Below, one piece after another: positions 30,224 through 40,401 of a stretch of 64,000 nucleotides of DNA. Numbering within the stretch: the first letter of the stretch is position 1; each line of letters opens with the position of its first letter. The stretch lies in contig NW_024609835.1 in NCBI RefSeq assembly GCF_016920785.2, positions 86,772,243 to 86,836,242 on the forward strand, in the 5' to 3' direction. The DNA comes from Ixodes scapularis (taxonomy: Eukaryota > Arthropoda > Arachnida > Ixodida > Ixodidae). The notes beneath the pieces were generated by a model. That model ran no database searches, was not told where the DNA came from, and saw only the letters and a list, made by a program, of their open reading frames with translations. The translations under genes and the position numbers were made by a program.

Positions 30224-30267
30224 CGCCAAAAATAAAAAGGCGCGCAGGCGCCTTTTTATTTTTGGCG
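30224..30267. repeat. Perfect 20-bp-arm hairpin
   Basis: CGCCAAAAATAAAAAGGCGC (30224-30243) and its exact reverse complement (30248-30267) are separated by GCAG. It lies 20 bp after the 59-bp repeat. Confidence 0.9.
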
Positions 30268-30999
30268 CACGAAAAGATTCGTTTTTGCGATGCGTTTTTT
30301 TTTTTTTTTTTGCGTGCCTATGAGTACAACTTGTATCGTTTTAGACCAACGTTACTAGAACACTCAGTTGGGAAACTCGCCGTCGAATCTTGGGCCACTG
30401 GCGTCCACCGAGACCGAGCTAAATACGACAACAGCGCCACTCTTTATCATTTGTCTTTACTGTGGTCACCTTGAGCTTTTACAAAGCATGTTTTTGCGTA
30501 AAAACAAACGGAAAAGACTCTTTTTGTATGAAATTTATTGTAGTTTAGTATCAAATGATGGGCGGGTAATATTTTTAATATCTTTCGGTTACAGGGTTTT
30601 GCGGCACAATTAATATTGTTTTTATACAACCATGCCTCACCGGTGCTTTCAGGTAGCGCGTCCCGACCTAGGTGCATTTTAACTTCGGTAGTAAGTCGCG
30701 GCGCGTTCGCAGGGGAGACGGGGGTGGCACCCCTGTAACCTCTTCCGCTGTATCTGTTTCGGCTCCAAAATGGCCGATTAAAGCCAAAATAGAAGTAACG
30801 CGTATAGTTCCTCGAGTGGCCGCTGTGGGAGAAATGGCGGCGTTGTGTTCGTCATTAGCTCGGTTCTCGAGGACAGATCGGGGCCACTTATGCAGATTAG
30901 TCTCTATGGCAGTTTCCCAACTGAGTGTTTTAGTAACGTTGTTTCAAACAATAAAAAAAAATACGACCTTTGGGGTGTCAGTGCCCCTTTTTAAGCCGG

Positions 31000-31318
31000 C
31001 GAAGGCAACGAGGGGCCGCGATGAGGCACTTTTGGCGGCGCTCAGTTGGCTCTCAGTTGGACAGGGTATTCATTCATGCTCATCAGATTTTTATTTGTAC
31101 GTAACATACGAGATTCCAAGTACCAAGAACACAATTTTCGGGTCGAAATTCGTTTTCTTTCCGCCCGAAAACCGCCGATCGAGATCTGGCAGGTGTCGCT
31201 ACCGACGTGGGTTCCCAGGATGGACCAGGCGGCCGGCGTCCAGATACGGACGGAGCTCCGGGCAGGAATTTCAGCAGGCGACGATGACGATGACTCTCCT
31301 TTATTTACACTTGTACAC
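31000..31318. other. Intergenic, no supported gene
   Basis: A 220-codon frame (30672-31334) starts inside the TTAA element and runs across its end, so it is not one gene. Nothing else is supported. Confidence 0.4.
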
Positions 31319-31377
31319 GTCAGGAGAGCATTAAACTACTTTACTGCAGCAGCACCACCTATAAGTCTTGATCTAGG
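31319..31377 (+). repeat. 59-bp direct repeat, copy 2
   Basis: It matches 30145-30203 with a single A/T difference. It lies outside the family T element and continues into unrelated sequence (TGAGCTCCTTCTCAGCGG). Confidence 0.9.
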
Positions 31378-31379
31378 TG

Positions 31380-31855
31380 AGCTCCTTCTCAGCGGTGTTC
31401 CGCTCCTTTTCAAGTCTTTTGCTGGCCATGTGGTCAGGTGGCAGCCAATCACGGCGGTGCACCAGTTTCCATCACCGACGCCTTCTCGGAAGAATCCTCT
31501 GTCCAGGTGACGTCACACGTTCACGCACACCGCACCGAAGATATCGTGTGTCTGGGTGGCGTGAGGCGTTCACACATTCCGTTTCGAAGGGGTCGTCCTT
31601 CCAGGTGTCTTGGGGCTGCAGGCTGGAGGAGAAGCTGGCGTCATGTTCGTAGTCTAAGGCGCGCTGGGTTGACCTTGCCAGGATATCTGGACTTGAGTTT
31701 CAAGAAGGGCAGACATCCGGCCGGTTCGACGCCTCGAAGTTACGTTGCGGTGAAAGGTTAGCCGACACCTCCTTCGTTCGGCGGACTGAAGTTTGCACCA
31801 TGACGTCAATCGAGCGCTTCCGCTGACTACTCCCGTGAGCGCAAGATGAGACAAT
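31380..31855. other. Intergenic, no supported gene
   Basis: GC-richer sequence with several overlapping frames of up to 107 codons and no family resemblance. Confidence 0.4.
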
Positions 31856-31856
31856 A

Positions 31857-32171
31857 GAAAGTTTTAGAATAGGGGGCCCCATTGCTTTGGGTGCCCCAAA
31901 CAGCTTGGGGCGTCCCAGTGCGCATGAGCAGAACTTCTGCGCATGGGCACTGGGACGCCCCAAGCTGCTTGCGGCACCCAAAGCTCTGATGCCCCCTATT
32001 CTAACTCGCTAATAGCGAGCTTTAGAATAGGGGGCCCCAAAGCTGTGGGTGCCCCAAACAGCTGGGGGCATCGCAATGGGCATGCTCAGAAGTTCTGTGC
32101 ACGCTCAGTGGGACGCCCCAAGCTGTTTGGGAAAGCCAAATCTGTGGGGCGGCCCCTATTCTAAAACTCTC
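31857..32171. mobile_element. Two tandem palindromic MITEs, family F
   Basis: Two units of about 145-155 bp (about 31861-32005 and 32015-32169) stand head to tail. Each is a near-perfect palindrome: TTTAGAATAGGGGGCCCC...TGCCCCAAACAGCTTGGGGC...GCGCAT, mirrored back to GGGGCC/CCCCTATTCTAA. They are joined by CTCGCTAATAGCGAG, itself a palindrome. The outer motif GCGAGCTTTAGAAT is shared with 16793-16966. Confidence 0.88.
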
Positions 32172-32174
32172 TAA

Positions 32175-32660
32175 TGAGCCAAGGTTGCTGACGGTTTGTC
32201 GTCGCCGTTGTTGCTGATCTCAACTCTGGTTTGCGCTCACTTTCTTTTCCGTGGTCAGCTGCCGTTTTCTATGGTTTAGACACAACCACTAGATAATCAA
32301 AGTCGCGGGTCATCGCAGGCTCACACTCAATACTAGAAATGGACAAGAATATGATACCCACTTTTGTGGCAACTGAATAGCTGCAAATGCGTTCATTGAA
32401 AGAAAAAAAAAAAAAAAAAGAAAGAGTTGCACAGCCAAGTGACTTTCGGTAACTTTCGCCTCCTTTATATTTCTTTTTTTCTCCCCAGTCCAGTTTCAGT
32501 TTCGGTTTCGAGCAGCTGCGTTTTTTGACTTTATTAAAACTATACGTGACACTGTAGCAAAATATTGATTGGGGAGTCTTCTGACAACCATAATAAATCA
32601 CCTGGCACAAAATAAAAGCATTGGGGGCGGGGGGTTGTTAGTGTCTTTTTTAAGGTAAAA
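32175..32660. other. Intergenic, no supported gene
   Basis: A poly(A) run lies at about 32402-32419. A 113-codon minus frame has no recognisable domain. Confidence 0.5.
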
Positions 32661-32665
32661 CGGAG

Positions 32666-32674
32666 TATATAGTA
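32666..32674 (+). promoter_or_regulatory. TATA-like box upstream of a 98-codon frame
   Basis: GAGTATATAGTAG lies about 75 bp before the ATG at 32746. No initiator can be fixed with confidence. Confidence 0.25.
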
Positions 32675-32745
32675 GAGACACGGCAGACAGAAAGTCGTTT
32701 TAGCGACGTGCCCAACCAAAAGCGTCGCTGTGTTTGAAGTTCGTG

Positions 32746-33042
32746 ATGAGCGAATCCATTGTTTCCTCTATTTTGACTGTGCCTGGCCAATCGGCGGTTC
32801 ACGGCGAGGTAAATCCTGCCAGTGACGACGAGGCAAATCTTGGTTGCACCGTCTCAAAAGGAAACCACAAGAGGGCGCGACCGAAACATCTCGGTGTCAA
32901 TAAAGCCGAACGTTTGCAAAGTACGCCTACTGGACTTAATCGACAAAAGCGCTGCGTCATTGTTGCCAAAGTGAAAGGCGTGCTCTTCAAAATTCAGTCC
33001 CAACAACTTTGTGTGTTGACGAGGCTCAGGTCCCTGGAATGA
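32746..33042 (+). CDS. Hypothetical basic small protein (98 codons)
   Basis: An uninterrupted frame from ATG gives a 98-residue protein with an acidic-to-basic change. Near residue 30 it has PASDDEANLGC. Residues about 45-70 are strongly basic (HKRARPKHLGVNKAERL) and a VAKVKGVLFKI segment follows. I recognise no family. It is preceded by a TATA-like motif and contains a CCACAAGAGGGCGC site resembling CTCF-type DNA motifs, which would more likely belong to non-coding DNA. It could be a real small gene, an exon or chance. Confidence 0.2.
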   Translation: MSESIVSSILTVPGQSAVHGEVNPASDDEANLGCTVSKGNHKRARPKHLGVNKAERLQSTPTGLNRQKRCVIVAKVKGVLFKIQSQQLCVLTRLRSLE

Positions 33043-33049
33043 AGTGAGA

Positions 33050-34870
33050 AAAGCCACGGGACGTTGGTTGGATATTGCGCACGGAATGGTTATACGAAGA
33101 CCGCTACATAAGCGGACTACGGCAACTGTCAGCTTAAGAAAGCGCGTGATTTATTATGTTCTGGCTTCGTGTCTCGTTCTTCGGCTGTGAGTGATTATTA
33201 CAGAAACTACAGTTACAAAAGAAAGCTGATGCAATGAAAGGAAACCAAACCATCGGTCTTCACGCCATTCCGAAACTCTCGGCTAATTTTCTTTGCTCCT
33301 GCATTTTACTTCACACGCACAAAGTTAGCAACGACAAAAAGAAGATAAGCAACTAAGAACACACACAAACGCACGCACACGCGCGCACACACAAACATAC
33401 AAAAAAATGCTGATTCCTAATCTTAATTTGCGCAGGTTGTTGCATCGGGGACCAAGAGGACACGATTTGTAAGACAAAACGGGTTTGAGTTTCCGACTTT
33501 AAATTATTACAGACGTTGCCCTTCCTTCTCTTACAAACGTTCTTTCAGATCCCCTTACCGGCATAGAAATCACCGTATTGAGAGGTGTAATTACATTATC
33601 TCTCCCTCGTTCGGCGTGTTCCGATGGTCGATTCGAAAACAGCTCGATAGAATCCCGAAGCCGAGCGGAACGACCCTGACGCTGTTTGTTGCCATATCTC
33701 TAGCAAAAGGAAGCTGCGTTCGGATTAATTTTTCTACTTTTGGTTTGAACTTTGAAGCCATACAAGTTAACTGGCTCGAGTTTGGTTGATTTTGATTATG
33801 TGCATGAATCGACCTGGTAGTATTGGTCAGAGTAATATTTGTGAGAGTAGTAGTCATGGGGTTCAATACTTTGGCCCAGAAGCGACAAACGATAGGCATA
33901 AAAAAGCTCGTCCAGAGACACACGACTACCGCAATTTGGGAGAAAGGCCGTTTTTGATTTGTAACACTAGCAGAATGACAGGCGCATTGCCTTGGTAAAC
34001 CGCCTGTATATTGATATAGAGGAGAGGCAACTGAGCTGGGTCGCATTCCAAAGCGGCGTGGCGCCTACTGGTCTCTGACTCCGCGCCAGCTGTGCGACGC
34101 TCGTATTCGTCCGAAGCGCTAACGTCAGCGCGCGTCACCCTCTCCCTCTCTGGCCACAGCCGACACGATGACTCCAAACCACCCCGCCCTCCTCGCGACG
34201 TCATGCATGGCGCTGAGACAAGGACTAACACCGGCGAGTTTTCGTAAAAACGAGCGTTCCCATGCATTAAAAGAAACAATAACAAGATGTGCAAATGTGC
34301 CAAACACATAACGGTGCAAATGACAATTTTTTTTATTTGAAGGGGAGGGCAGGACAGAAAAATCCCTCAAAGCCATGAAGTGGAAGTCTGCAGTCATGCT
34401 ATATTGCTCAAGATACCGATATGCAAATATGTGTTAAGTCGTTCGTGAACGTTCTTTTTTTTTTTTTGTATTTATCATAGGCTCACGTTATTGTTTGTTT
34501 TACCAAACAGAGGACGCAAGCTACGATTATATAGCTCCTTCGGAGCTGAGTAGTCAATCTAGAGCGCCATCTCTCGGCGACTAGCGGCGAACGCCCGGAG
34601 GTTCCAACTTCGGTCGGAAATGAATGGGGGACGTAAGAAAATCGTATTTTCTTCAGTATTTTGGGGATGTACGCAAAGCCAATAGTTTCTGACATAATAA
34701 AGGGACATTTTACAATAATGTGCGCAGAATTTTGGGCCACAAAAGACCGTTTATTTTTTTATTTTTTTTATTTGCCTGAGCGGCATTATGCAGCAGACGA
34801 CGCGGCGACGTATCGTTCACGTGACCCACTCCGGCTAATTCGTCAAGTCCATCTCCGCTGCGTAAAAATA
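33050..34870. other. Intergenic, no supported gene
   Basis: A (CA)-rich microsatellite lies near 33360-33400 and a poly(T) run near 34456. Minus frames at 33591-34046 and 33926-34309 overlap without motif. An AGCGCCATCTCTCGGCG motif (about 34563) has the AGCGCC core seen in repeat K. Confidence 0.5.
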
Positions 34871-34873
34871 TCG

Positions 34874-35504
34874 TTTACTCTAAAAAAAAGCCCGTGCGTC
34901 TACTACCCCGCAGAACACTCGGAGAGCCAATCACCGTAACTGACGGAGGCAGCTCAGCGAATGACGATGTCTGAGTTGTGACATTAAAGGGATGATGAAC
35001 CAAAATTTGGATCTCAGAAAAAAATGCAGGAGCTGTAGGCGGGACGCTACACTCCTTAAAACACTAGTCGTAAGGCGATATCTCGAATCGACGGCCGCAT
35101 TTTCGGAAAAAAAAAGGTCGAGATTGAACGAGCCCGACGAGGCGCGTGACGTCAAGATATCTCGTTTCCTCTCTTCGTTTCGCCCCCTCAAAGCGGCGAG
35201 GCGGAGAAGACGCGAGGCCGTTCCCTCTCCTTCTCGGAGAAAGACGTAAACATATCTTAAAAAATGCGCCTTCTTTTTTTTTTTTTAATTACGGTTATTT
35301 GTTCTATTTATCGTTGTATGATTGATGTTTTGATGTTTGTAGCATCCCGTTGCACGCTTCTGCCGCCGTGCTTTGTGGAATTCAGATTTCGGTTTTTCAT
35401 ACGTTTCGGCATCGTCATTCGCTGAGCTGCCTCCGTAAGTTGCGGTGATTGCCTCTCCTAGTGTTGTGCGGAAAAGATGGCGCACGGGCTTTTTCTAGAG
35501 TGTA
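34874..35504. mobile_element. Foldback MITE, family C copy 2, interrupted
   Basis: The left end TTTACTCTAAAAAAAAGCCCGTGCG...AGAACACTCGGAGAGCCAATCACCGTAAC matches the inverted right end ...GTTGCGGTGATTGCCTCTCCTAGTGTTGTGCGG...GCGCACGGGCTTTTTCTAGAGTGTA. About 400 bp of extra sequence (about 34984-35395), starting TTAAAGGGATGATGAACC, separates the arms and is absent from copy 1. It is probably a TTAA-type insertion. Confidence 0.75.
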
Positions 35505-36380
35505 TGCTTCAAACACCATGGCCTTGGAAATCGCCTTGTCAATATTTTCGCACGCATACAATATTATAAAAAAACTTTCATAAAGTGCTCAGTGCTTTAC
35601 TAACTTCACGAAAGACTAGTTTCAAAACGTGTAAACCCGGCGCTTATTTTTTAATCAGCCGTGTTGCGTCGATCTTCATGTAGGGCGGGCGCCTCCTGGA
35701 ACCGGGAGTACCACGTGACTCGCGCCGAGCTGCTCTGTCCGCCATGTTGTCGGCCATGCTGTCGGCGAAACACGCAGATCAAAGGATTGCGTTACTCTGC
35801 CCACAGAAGCTATATAGTGCTCTAGCTACGCTTAGAGAGCGCGAAGACAGTTCGAACATGCCGAAATTGATCCAAAAAGTCTTCTTGGAGATTGCACGAA
35901 TGAGGACGCTCCCAAGATCACATACACGTCCTTGCGCAGCCGAGGCTACCATCCGATGGGGAGCCAATCAAGCGGCGGTAAAAGTGCCGCTTGATTGTCA
36001 ACCAAGAAGCAGAGTGGGGCACGCGTGGCTTTTCTGACAACCTTGCTTCAAATTGGAAAGCTCTACAGTCTCGGAAACAAAATCAGGTGGTGGCGAGTCC
36101 TGACCATGTGATTATCGCTCCCGAGTCGGCGAGAGTGCGGCCTTCACCTATTATAACCCCGAAAAACGAATTACCAATCACAGGGCGTGAGCGTAATAAT
36201 CGATGCCCCGCGTTTTTCGGGATGTCACTGACTACAGCAGAATCGTGTACTGCACGGCACAGCTATCGACATGCCACTGCTACCGCTTCTCATGTCAATA
36301 AAAGCACGAAATGCTTTTGAACGGAACCCCCCTTCCCTTCATCCCAATCCAAAAATTTATTCCGTCCGTCCGTTCGTACA
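35505..36380. other. Intergenic with YY1-like site and short hairpin
   Basis: TCCGCCATGTTGTCGGCCATG (about 35739) resembles YY1-type start-site motifs. A 97-codon frame starts there (35744-36037) but has no recognisable domain. It contains a short hairpin, GCCAATCAAGCGGC / GCCGCTTGATTGTC (about 35962-36000), that suggests a MITE. Confidence 0.35.
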
Positions 36381-36382
36381 TT

Positions 36383-36545
36383 TCCCGCTAAATTTAGCGG
36401 GGAAATTGTCGCGAGACCTAAACACCAATTCATTTTAAATTTAGCGGGAGAATCAATGTCACTACACCTGACGTCGAGTGACTTATGCACAAATTTAGGT
36501 TGCCGCTAGATTTAATGAGAAATTGGACGTTACGTGACCTTTTAC
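36383..36545. repeat. TAAATTTAGCGG tandem repeat, locus 2
   Basis: It opens with the palindromic TTCCCGCTAAATTTAGCGGGGAA-type core. Two further degenerate units at roughly 52-60 bp intervals follow (TTTAAATTTAGCGGGAGAA near 36434, CCGCTAGATTTAATGAGAAA near 36503), with GACGTYR/ACGTGACC between. It is related to 4556-4885 and 51153-51328. Confidence 0.65.
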
Positions 36546-36759
36546 CAAGTCAGTTTCCCCGCTCGGAGAAATAAATAAAAATGATAGCTTCTCCTTCATT
36601 TCCCGAAACGACCGTTTAATGTGTTTCAAACGAATTTAAATGATCGCTCCTTAGATACTGTGTTTTATGCACTATAAGATTTCGAGGATGGTAAAGTTCG
36701 CTGTCAATTTGTTTATACTGTTTAGTGCCTAACAATGTATTGTACAACATACGTTGCTG

Positions 36760-36812
36760 CAGGCACGTAGCCAGGATGTTGTTTGGGGGGGGGGGGGGGG
36801 GGGAAGGGGGCT
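36760..36812 (+). mobile_element. hAT-like MITE end, family B copy 2 (partial)
   Basis: CAGGCACGTAGCCAGGATGTTGTTTG followed by a poly(G) run (36785-36803) matches the left end of 14176-14345. No right end is found, so it is a solo or truncated copy. Confidence 0.75.
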
Positions 36813-37008
36813 CGCTTATGTCACCCGGGCAATCATACTGCTGAGCCGTGCGGCTCCCAAAGACAGCGCTTTCTACAACCAGATATTCTTGTCACGATAG
36901 GATTGTTAGCATGCAGTGTACCATTTACTCGGGAACAACTTCCTGTGGCTATAGGAGCGCGTGATTGAGCGTCGTTTAAAGATGCGTGCGTCCTCTCCTT
37001 CAGATAGA

Positions 37009-37216
37009 TACTGAAGGAGAGGAGGGTATGAGAATACCGAACTCTGATTGGAATGATTAGTGGGTAGACGCAAAGCTTGCTGCCTTTGTTTTACTCACTG
37101 TTACGTGTTCGAACAGCGAATAGAAACAAAGGCAACTCGCTGATCATTCCAATCGGAGCTCGGTGTTCTGAAGCCCCCGCGCGCTCTCTCGTGCCCTCCT
37201 CTCCCTCAATTTCTAT
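37009..37216. mobile_element. Foldback MITE, family E copy 1
   Basis: The left ACTGAAGGAGAGGAGGGTA...CCGAACTCTGATTGGAATGATTAGTGGG is mirrored by the right ATCATTCCAATCGGAGCTCGGTGTTCTGA...CCTCCTCTCCCTCAATTTCT. Other copies are at 41924, 51489, 53543 and 62971. Confidence 0.8.
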
Positions 37217-38900
37217 CCACATAACAGCGGGTGTATTCGTCTAACAAAATGGCTGAACGATGTCACGTGAGTAGCAATAGAGGGAACGGACCGCCATCAT
37301 ATTTGGGAGTTTTCAAGGGCTACGCACCTTTCCCATCATCGCCATCGCGTAGTTTTTTTACTTCTGCGTTCAACGACGTCGGCCGTTCCCGGCGGCTTGT
37401 CCAGTTTCTTCAGACGTTCCAGCAATCGGCGCGTAACGTTCGACGTGGAAGGAACCCGGTATAATTGCACCGAGCAGACTCGATATCGAGTCCGAGGAAA
37501 AGCCACCCGTCGAGACTGGCCAGCCATTCCATTTCGAATGACATTCGGACTCGATCCGGACGGCCCACGTCCGAAACCAAACGCCCAATCGGTCGGCCAT
37601 TGATTCTGACAGCGGCGGCAATGCAGTGCGATGCAACACAAGCCCCCGGCGACTGCACATCGATCAACGGAGACGACACCTTTCGGGGCGAGACCTTGCA
37701 GCGACACCCGCGAGCGGGAAGGCATGTACTCCGTTCCCCACCTGAGCTGACAGCATGGTGGAAGCTGTAGGCGCTCCTTGGACCTGCGCCTATCTTTTGT
37801 CACGTCATAACGCTTTCGTCTACACCCGCGTGAAAAGGGCGGGGTCAGATGATGAAGTGGAGGCGGTTGATTGGTGCGGCAAGCGCGCAGTTCCCATCGC
37901 ATTCTCACCTTAGGGTCGAACGGAGTATTGCGATGCGGCAGAGACAGCTGGCGAAGCAGCCGGTTGCGGCGCCTGACTTATGGAAATGACTCCCCGTGCC
38001 ATGTTTCGGACTCGGGAGTCTTTCGGGCCGCGGTGCTCGGGAGGACGTGGGACCGGGCGACTTTCGGGGTTTCATCTTCTCCGTCGTGCCGTTTATTGGT
38101 GTCGGGTTGCCTGAAACAAAAGGACGATATTTAACGCCCCGGCAAAGTATACCGGTTGTCAAAGCGGACTACAGCCCGTATATTCCGAACGCTTTCTCCA
38201 GGTCTGGAGACCACAATTTTACAAAAATTAAAAATGTGCCGTCAAAGCGAAAAAAAAAAAAAAAAAAAACGTTCGAAAAAGGGGTGACTGAATCTGCAGC
38301 GCTACACTTCTGCTGAGACATGTATTAGCTGAAGCCATATGCATAGATCTACTCGTGTCTCTTGCACAAAACGTTTTTTTTTTCATCTTTTTGTGCGTGT
38401 ACGTGAAAGAACATCTGAGGCCGCGACATGAGGGTAAGCTCATGAAACATGCGTAACAAAAATGTGAAATAGAAGTGCTACATCATCTCTCGCAATCGTA
38501 AGTAGAGGCACTCCGGTGTGCAGGTGCCAGTCAGTGCCTAATACCTCCTCTGCCCTATAGTACGTCCGTGCCATTTTATTTTCGTTACATGCTCATTAAT
38601 TCACTCTTTAGGAATCCATTTTTTTGCTTCAAGTGCCAATCAATTCATCTTGTCTAACTACATTTGATGAACATTTGATGCCACTGCGGCGTGACAGGGG
38701 CTCTTCAGGAGGGGGTTTCTTCGATTAGAAGGCCTGAGCTTCGGGATATCTCGAAGCTCAGATGCAGAGCACCGCGTCGAATGGAGTAGGATAAAATAAT
38801 ATATTTCCCGGCCAAGATAGCAAATGATCGAAATACCCAGACAAAACAAACGGCCAAGGTGTTCTCACAAAACATATTTTGAGAGTTCATAGGCAGTCAT
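37217..38900. other. Intergenic; family J fragment at about 37840-37925
   Basis: GGGCGGGGTCAGATGATGAAGTGGAGGCGGTTGATTGGTGCGGCAAGCGCGCAGTTCCC matches the family J core at 4075-4135. A 190-codon minus frame (37336-37908) runs through this repeat and is not called. A poly(A) run lies near 38250. Confidence 0.5.
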
Positions 38901-38911
38901 AGGTTTATATA

Positions 38912-39115
38912 TACGGGGTGTTTCAGGTAAGAGTGACTAAAATTCCTAAAATTAGTGAATTCGAGGTAAAAGCAGAATTTTCTCGGGACCGCATTACGCG
39001 TGGTGGCGGACGCCAGAAAATGAGCGATACTTACTAATTAGCTCGCTAATTTCCGAAAATGACAAATTAACTTTTATCGCGAAATTACTAATGTCTTTGA
39101 CACATTTCTTCCTTA
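38912..39115 (+). mobile_element. Left end of a TIR element (GGGGTGTTTCAG)
   Basis: TATATACGGGGTGTTTCAGGTAAGAGTGAC resembles widespread arthropod terminal repeats of the form GGGTGTTTCAG. No matching right end was found. The sequence is cut near 39115, where a LINE fragment begins, so this is probably a remnant. Confidence 0.4.
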
Positions 39116-40047
39116 AATTAAACAAAATTCTGTTTCAGAATGGTGTGACCAGTGGCACATGACCCTTAATATAAATAAATGTAAATCAATGAGTTTCCCG
39201 TCGAAAAAAACATTGCCTTCCACCTAGTTCCTTAATAACGCTTCCTTGCAATATGTTACATCCTATAGATACCTTGGTCTACACATCACTTTTAACTCAT
39301 CCTGGCAAATCCACACCGATCACACAGTTGCTAAAGCTTCTTCCATGCTAGGATACCTAAAACGTAACTTTCCTTTAGGATGTCACTTAAGTTACTACTA
39401 TATAAATCTCTGGTCCACTCGTAACTAGATTATGCAGCTGCCATTTGGAATCGTGGTCAATCAACACTAATTTCTAACCTCCAGTCAGTTCGATATCGCG
39501 GCCTTCGCTTCATTCTTAGCCATTATCGTACAGCCAGTGTAACATCCATGAAATTCACAATCTTTGTACCTCCTGTTTTGTTGAGCCGTAAATGTTCTAG
39601 TCTATGCCTCTTCTACAAAATCTATCACTGTAATTCTAACCGAAGATAAAGACTATACTGTTGAACCCATCTTACATTTCTTCACGAATCAAACACCAGT
39701 TTAAAGTTGGAGTCCCTCAATGTCATTTCTCTGCCTATCTTGATTTCTTCTTAACGTAGCAGCTTGGGCGAGTTGGCTGCTACGTCCTAGAACATCAACA
39801 TAGTGGAACCACTTACCGACAGTTTTAACATTAATACCACAACTTCATTTGTTAAAAACGACTATTAATAATACTAATTATGTTTTTTTAAAAATCTCTC
39901 GTGACTGCTTTTCTTTTTGCACTGCTTTTGGTTTGTGTTTCTGTTTTTTTTTTTTTTTTTAATTATGAGCCCCCCACCACCACCACCACCCCTCTTTAAT
40001 GCCCATAAGGGCCTTGAGGGTATTGCAATAAATAAATAAATAAACGA
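39115..40047 (+). pseudogene. CR1-like LINE, ORF2 C-terminal part and 3' end
   Basis: In shifting frames the translation gives SEWCDQWHMTLNINKCKSMSF, YRYLGLHITFNSSWQIHTDH and AKASSMLGYLKRNFPLG. It then gives pieces equivalent to DYAAAIWN, SVQ-RGLRFILSHYRTASVTSMK, LLSRKCSSLCLFYKIYH and ISSRIKHQFKVGVPQ, the thumb to C-terminus of a common tick-type LINE (from memory). The 3' end is CCCCTCTTTAATGCCCATAAGGGCCTTGAGGGTATTGCAA followed by (TAAA)n, which fixes the insertion end near 40047. Many stops are present. Confidence 0.75.
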
Positions 40048-40054
40048 ATGCATA

Positions 40055-40401
40055 AGTGAAGATAGACATATGATTCCAGTTAGAAACTTGCTGAGCGTCA
40101 TTGATAACCACCAAATCAGTAATTTTCTGAAAGACTTTGAGCGCGTGAGAAGCGTTGCAGTGCGCTGAAGTTACCACTCGTGGAGCAGGTACAAGGCTGG
40201 GGGCCGGGGCTTTCGTAAGAGACGGAAAAAACGCGCGGGCGCCTTACCGCAACCGCTAGCCTTGTACCTGCTCCACGAATGGTAACTTTATTGCACCACT
40301 GCCCTTCTCACGCGCTCAAAGTCTTTCTGAAAATGACTGATTTAGCGTTTGTTGATGACGCTCAGCAAGTTTCTAATTTGAACCATATGTCTATTTTCAC
40401 T
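40055..40401. mobile_element. Foldback MITE, family I copy 2
   Basis: Arms of about 145 bp pair: GTGAAGATAGACATATG...TTAGAAACTTGCTGAGCGTCA...CTGAAAGACTTTGAGCGCGTGAGAAG...GGAGCAGGTACAAGGCT, with its inverted form ending CATATGTCTATTTTCAC. It abuts the (TAAA)n tail of the LINE fragment. The TGCTGAGCGTCA block is shared with the element at 19595-20090. Confidence 0.85.

Larger units (their letters stand above)
28931..30990. mobile_element. TTAA-flanked 2-kb TIR element (family T)
   Basis: The left end AGGGGCACTGACACATCAAAATCATATTT lies next to TTAA (28927-28930). The right end, inverted, reads AAAGGGGCACTGACACCCCAAAGGTCGTATTT next to TTAA (30991-30994). TTAA flanks are typical of piggyBac-type and some other cut-and-paste elements. 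No transposase is visible, and the frames inside (for example 29029-29532 minus) resemble nothing I know, so it is non-autonomous. A smaller TTAA element, a 59-bp repeat and a hairpin lie inside it. Confidence 0.65.

Noticed and set aside
30672..31334. 220-codon plus frame
   Set aside because: It starts inside the TTAA-flanked element and continues across its boundary, so it is a chance fusion.
37336..37908. 190-codon minus frame
   Set aside because: It crosses a family J repeat and has no recognisable domain.
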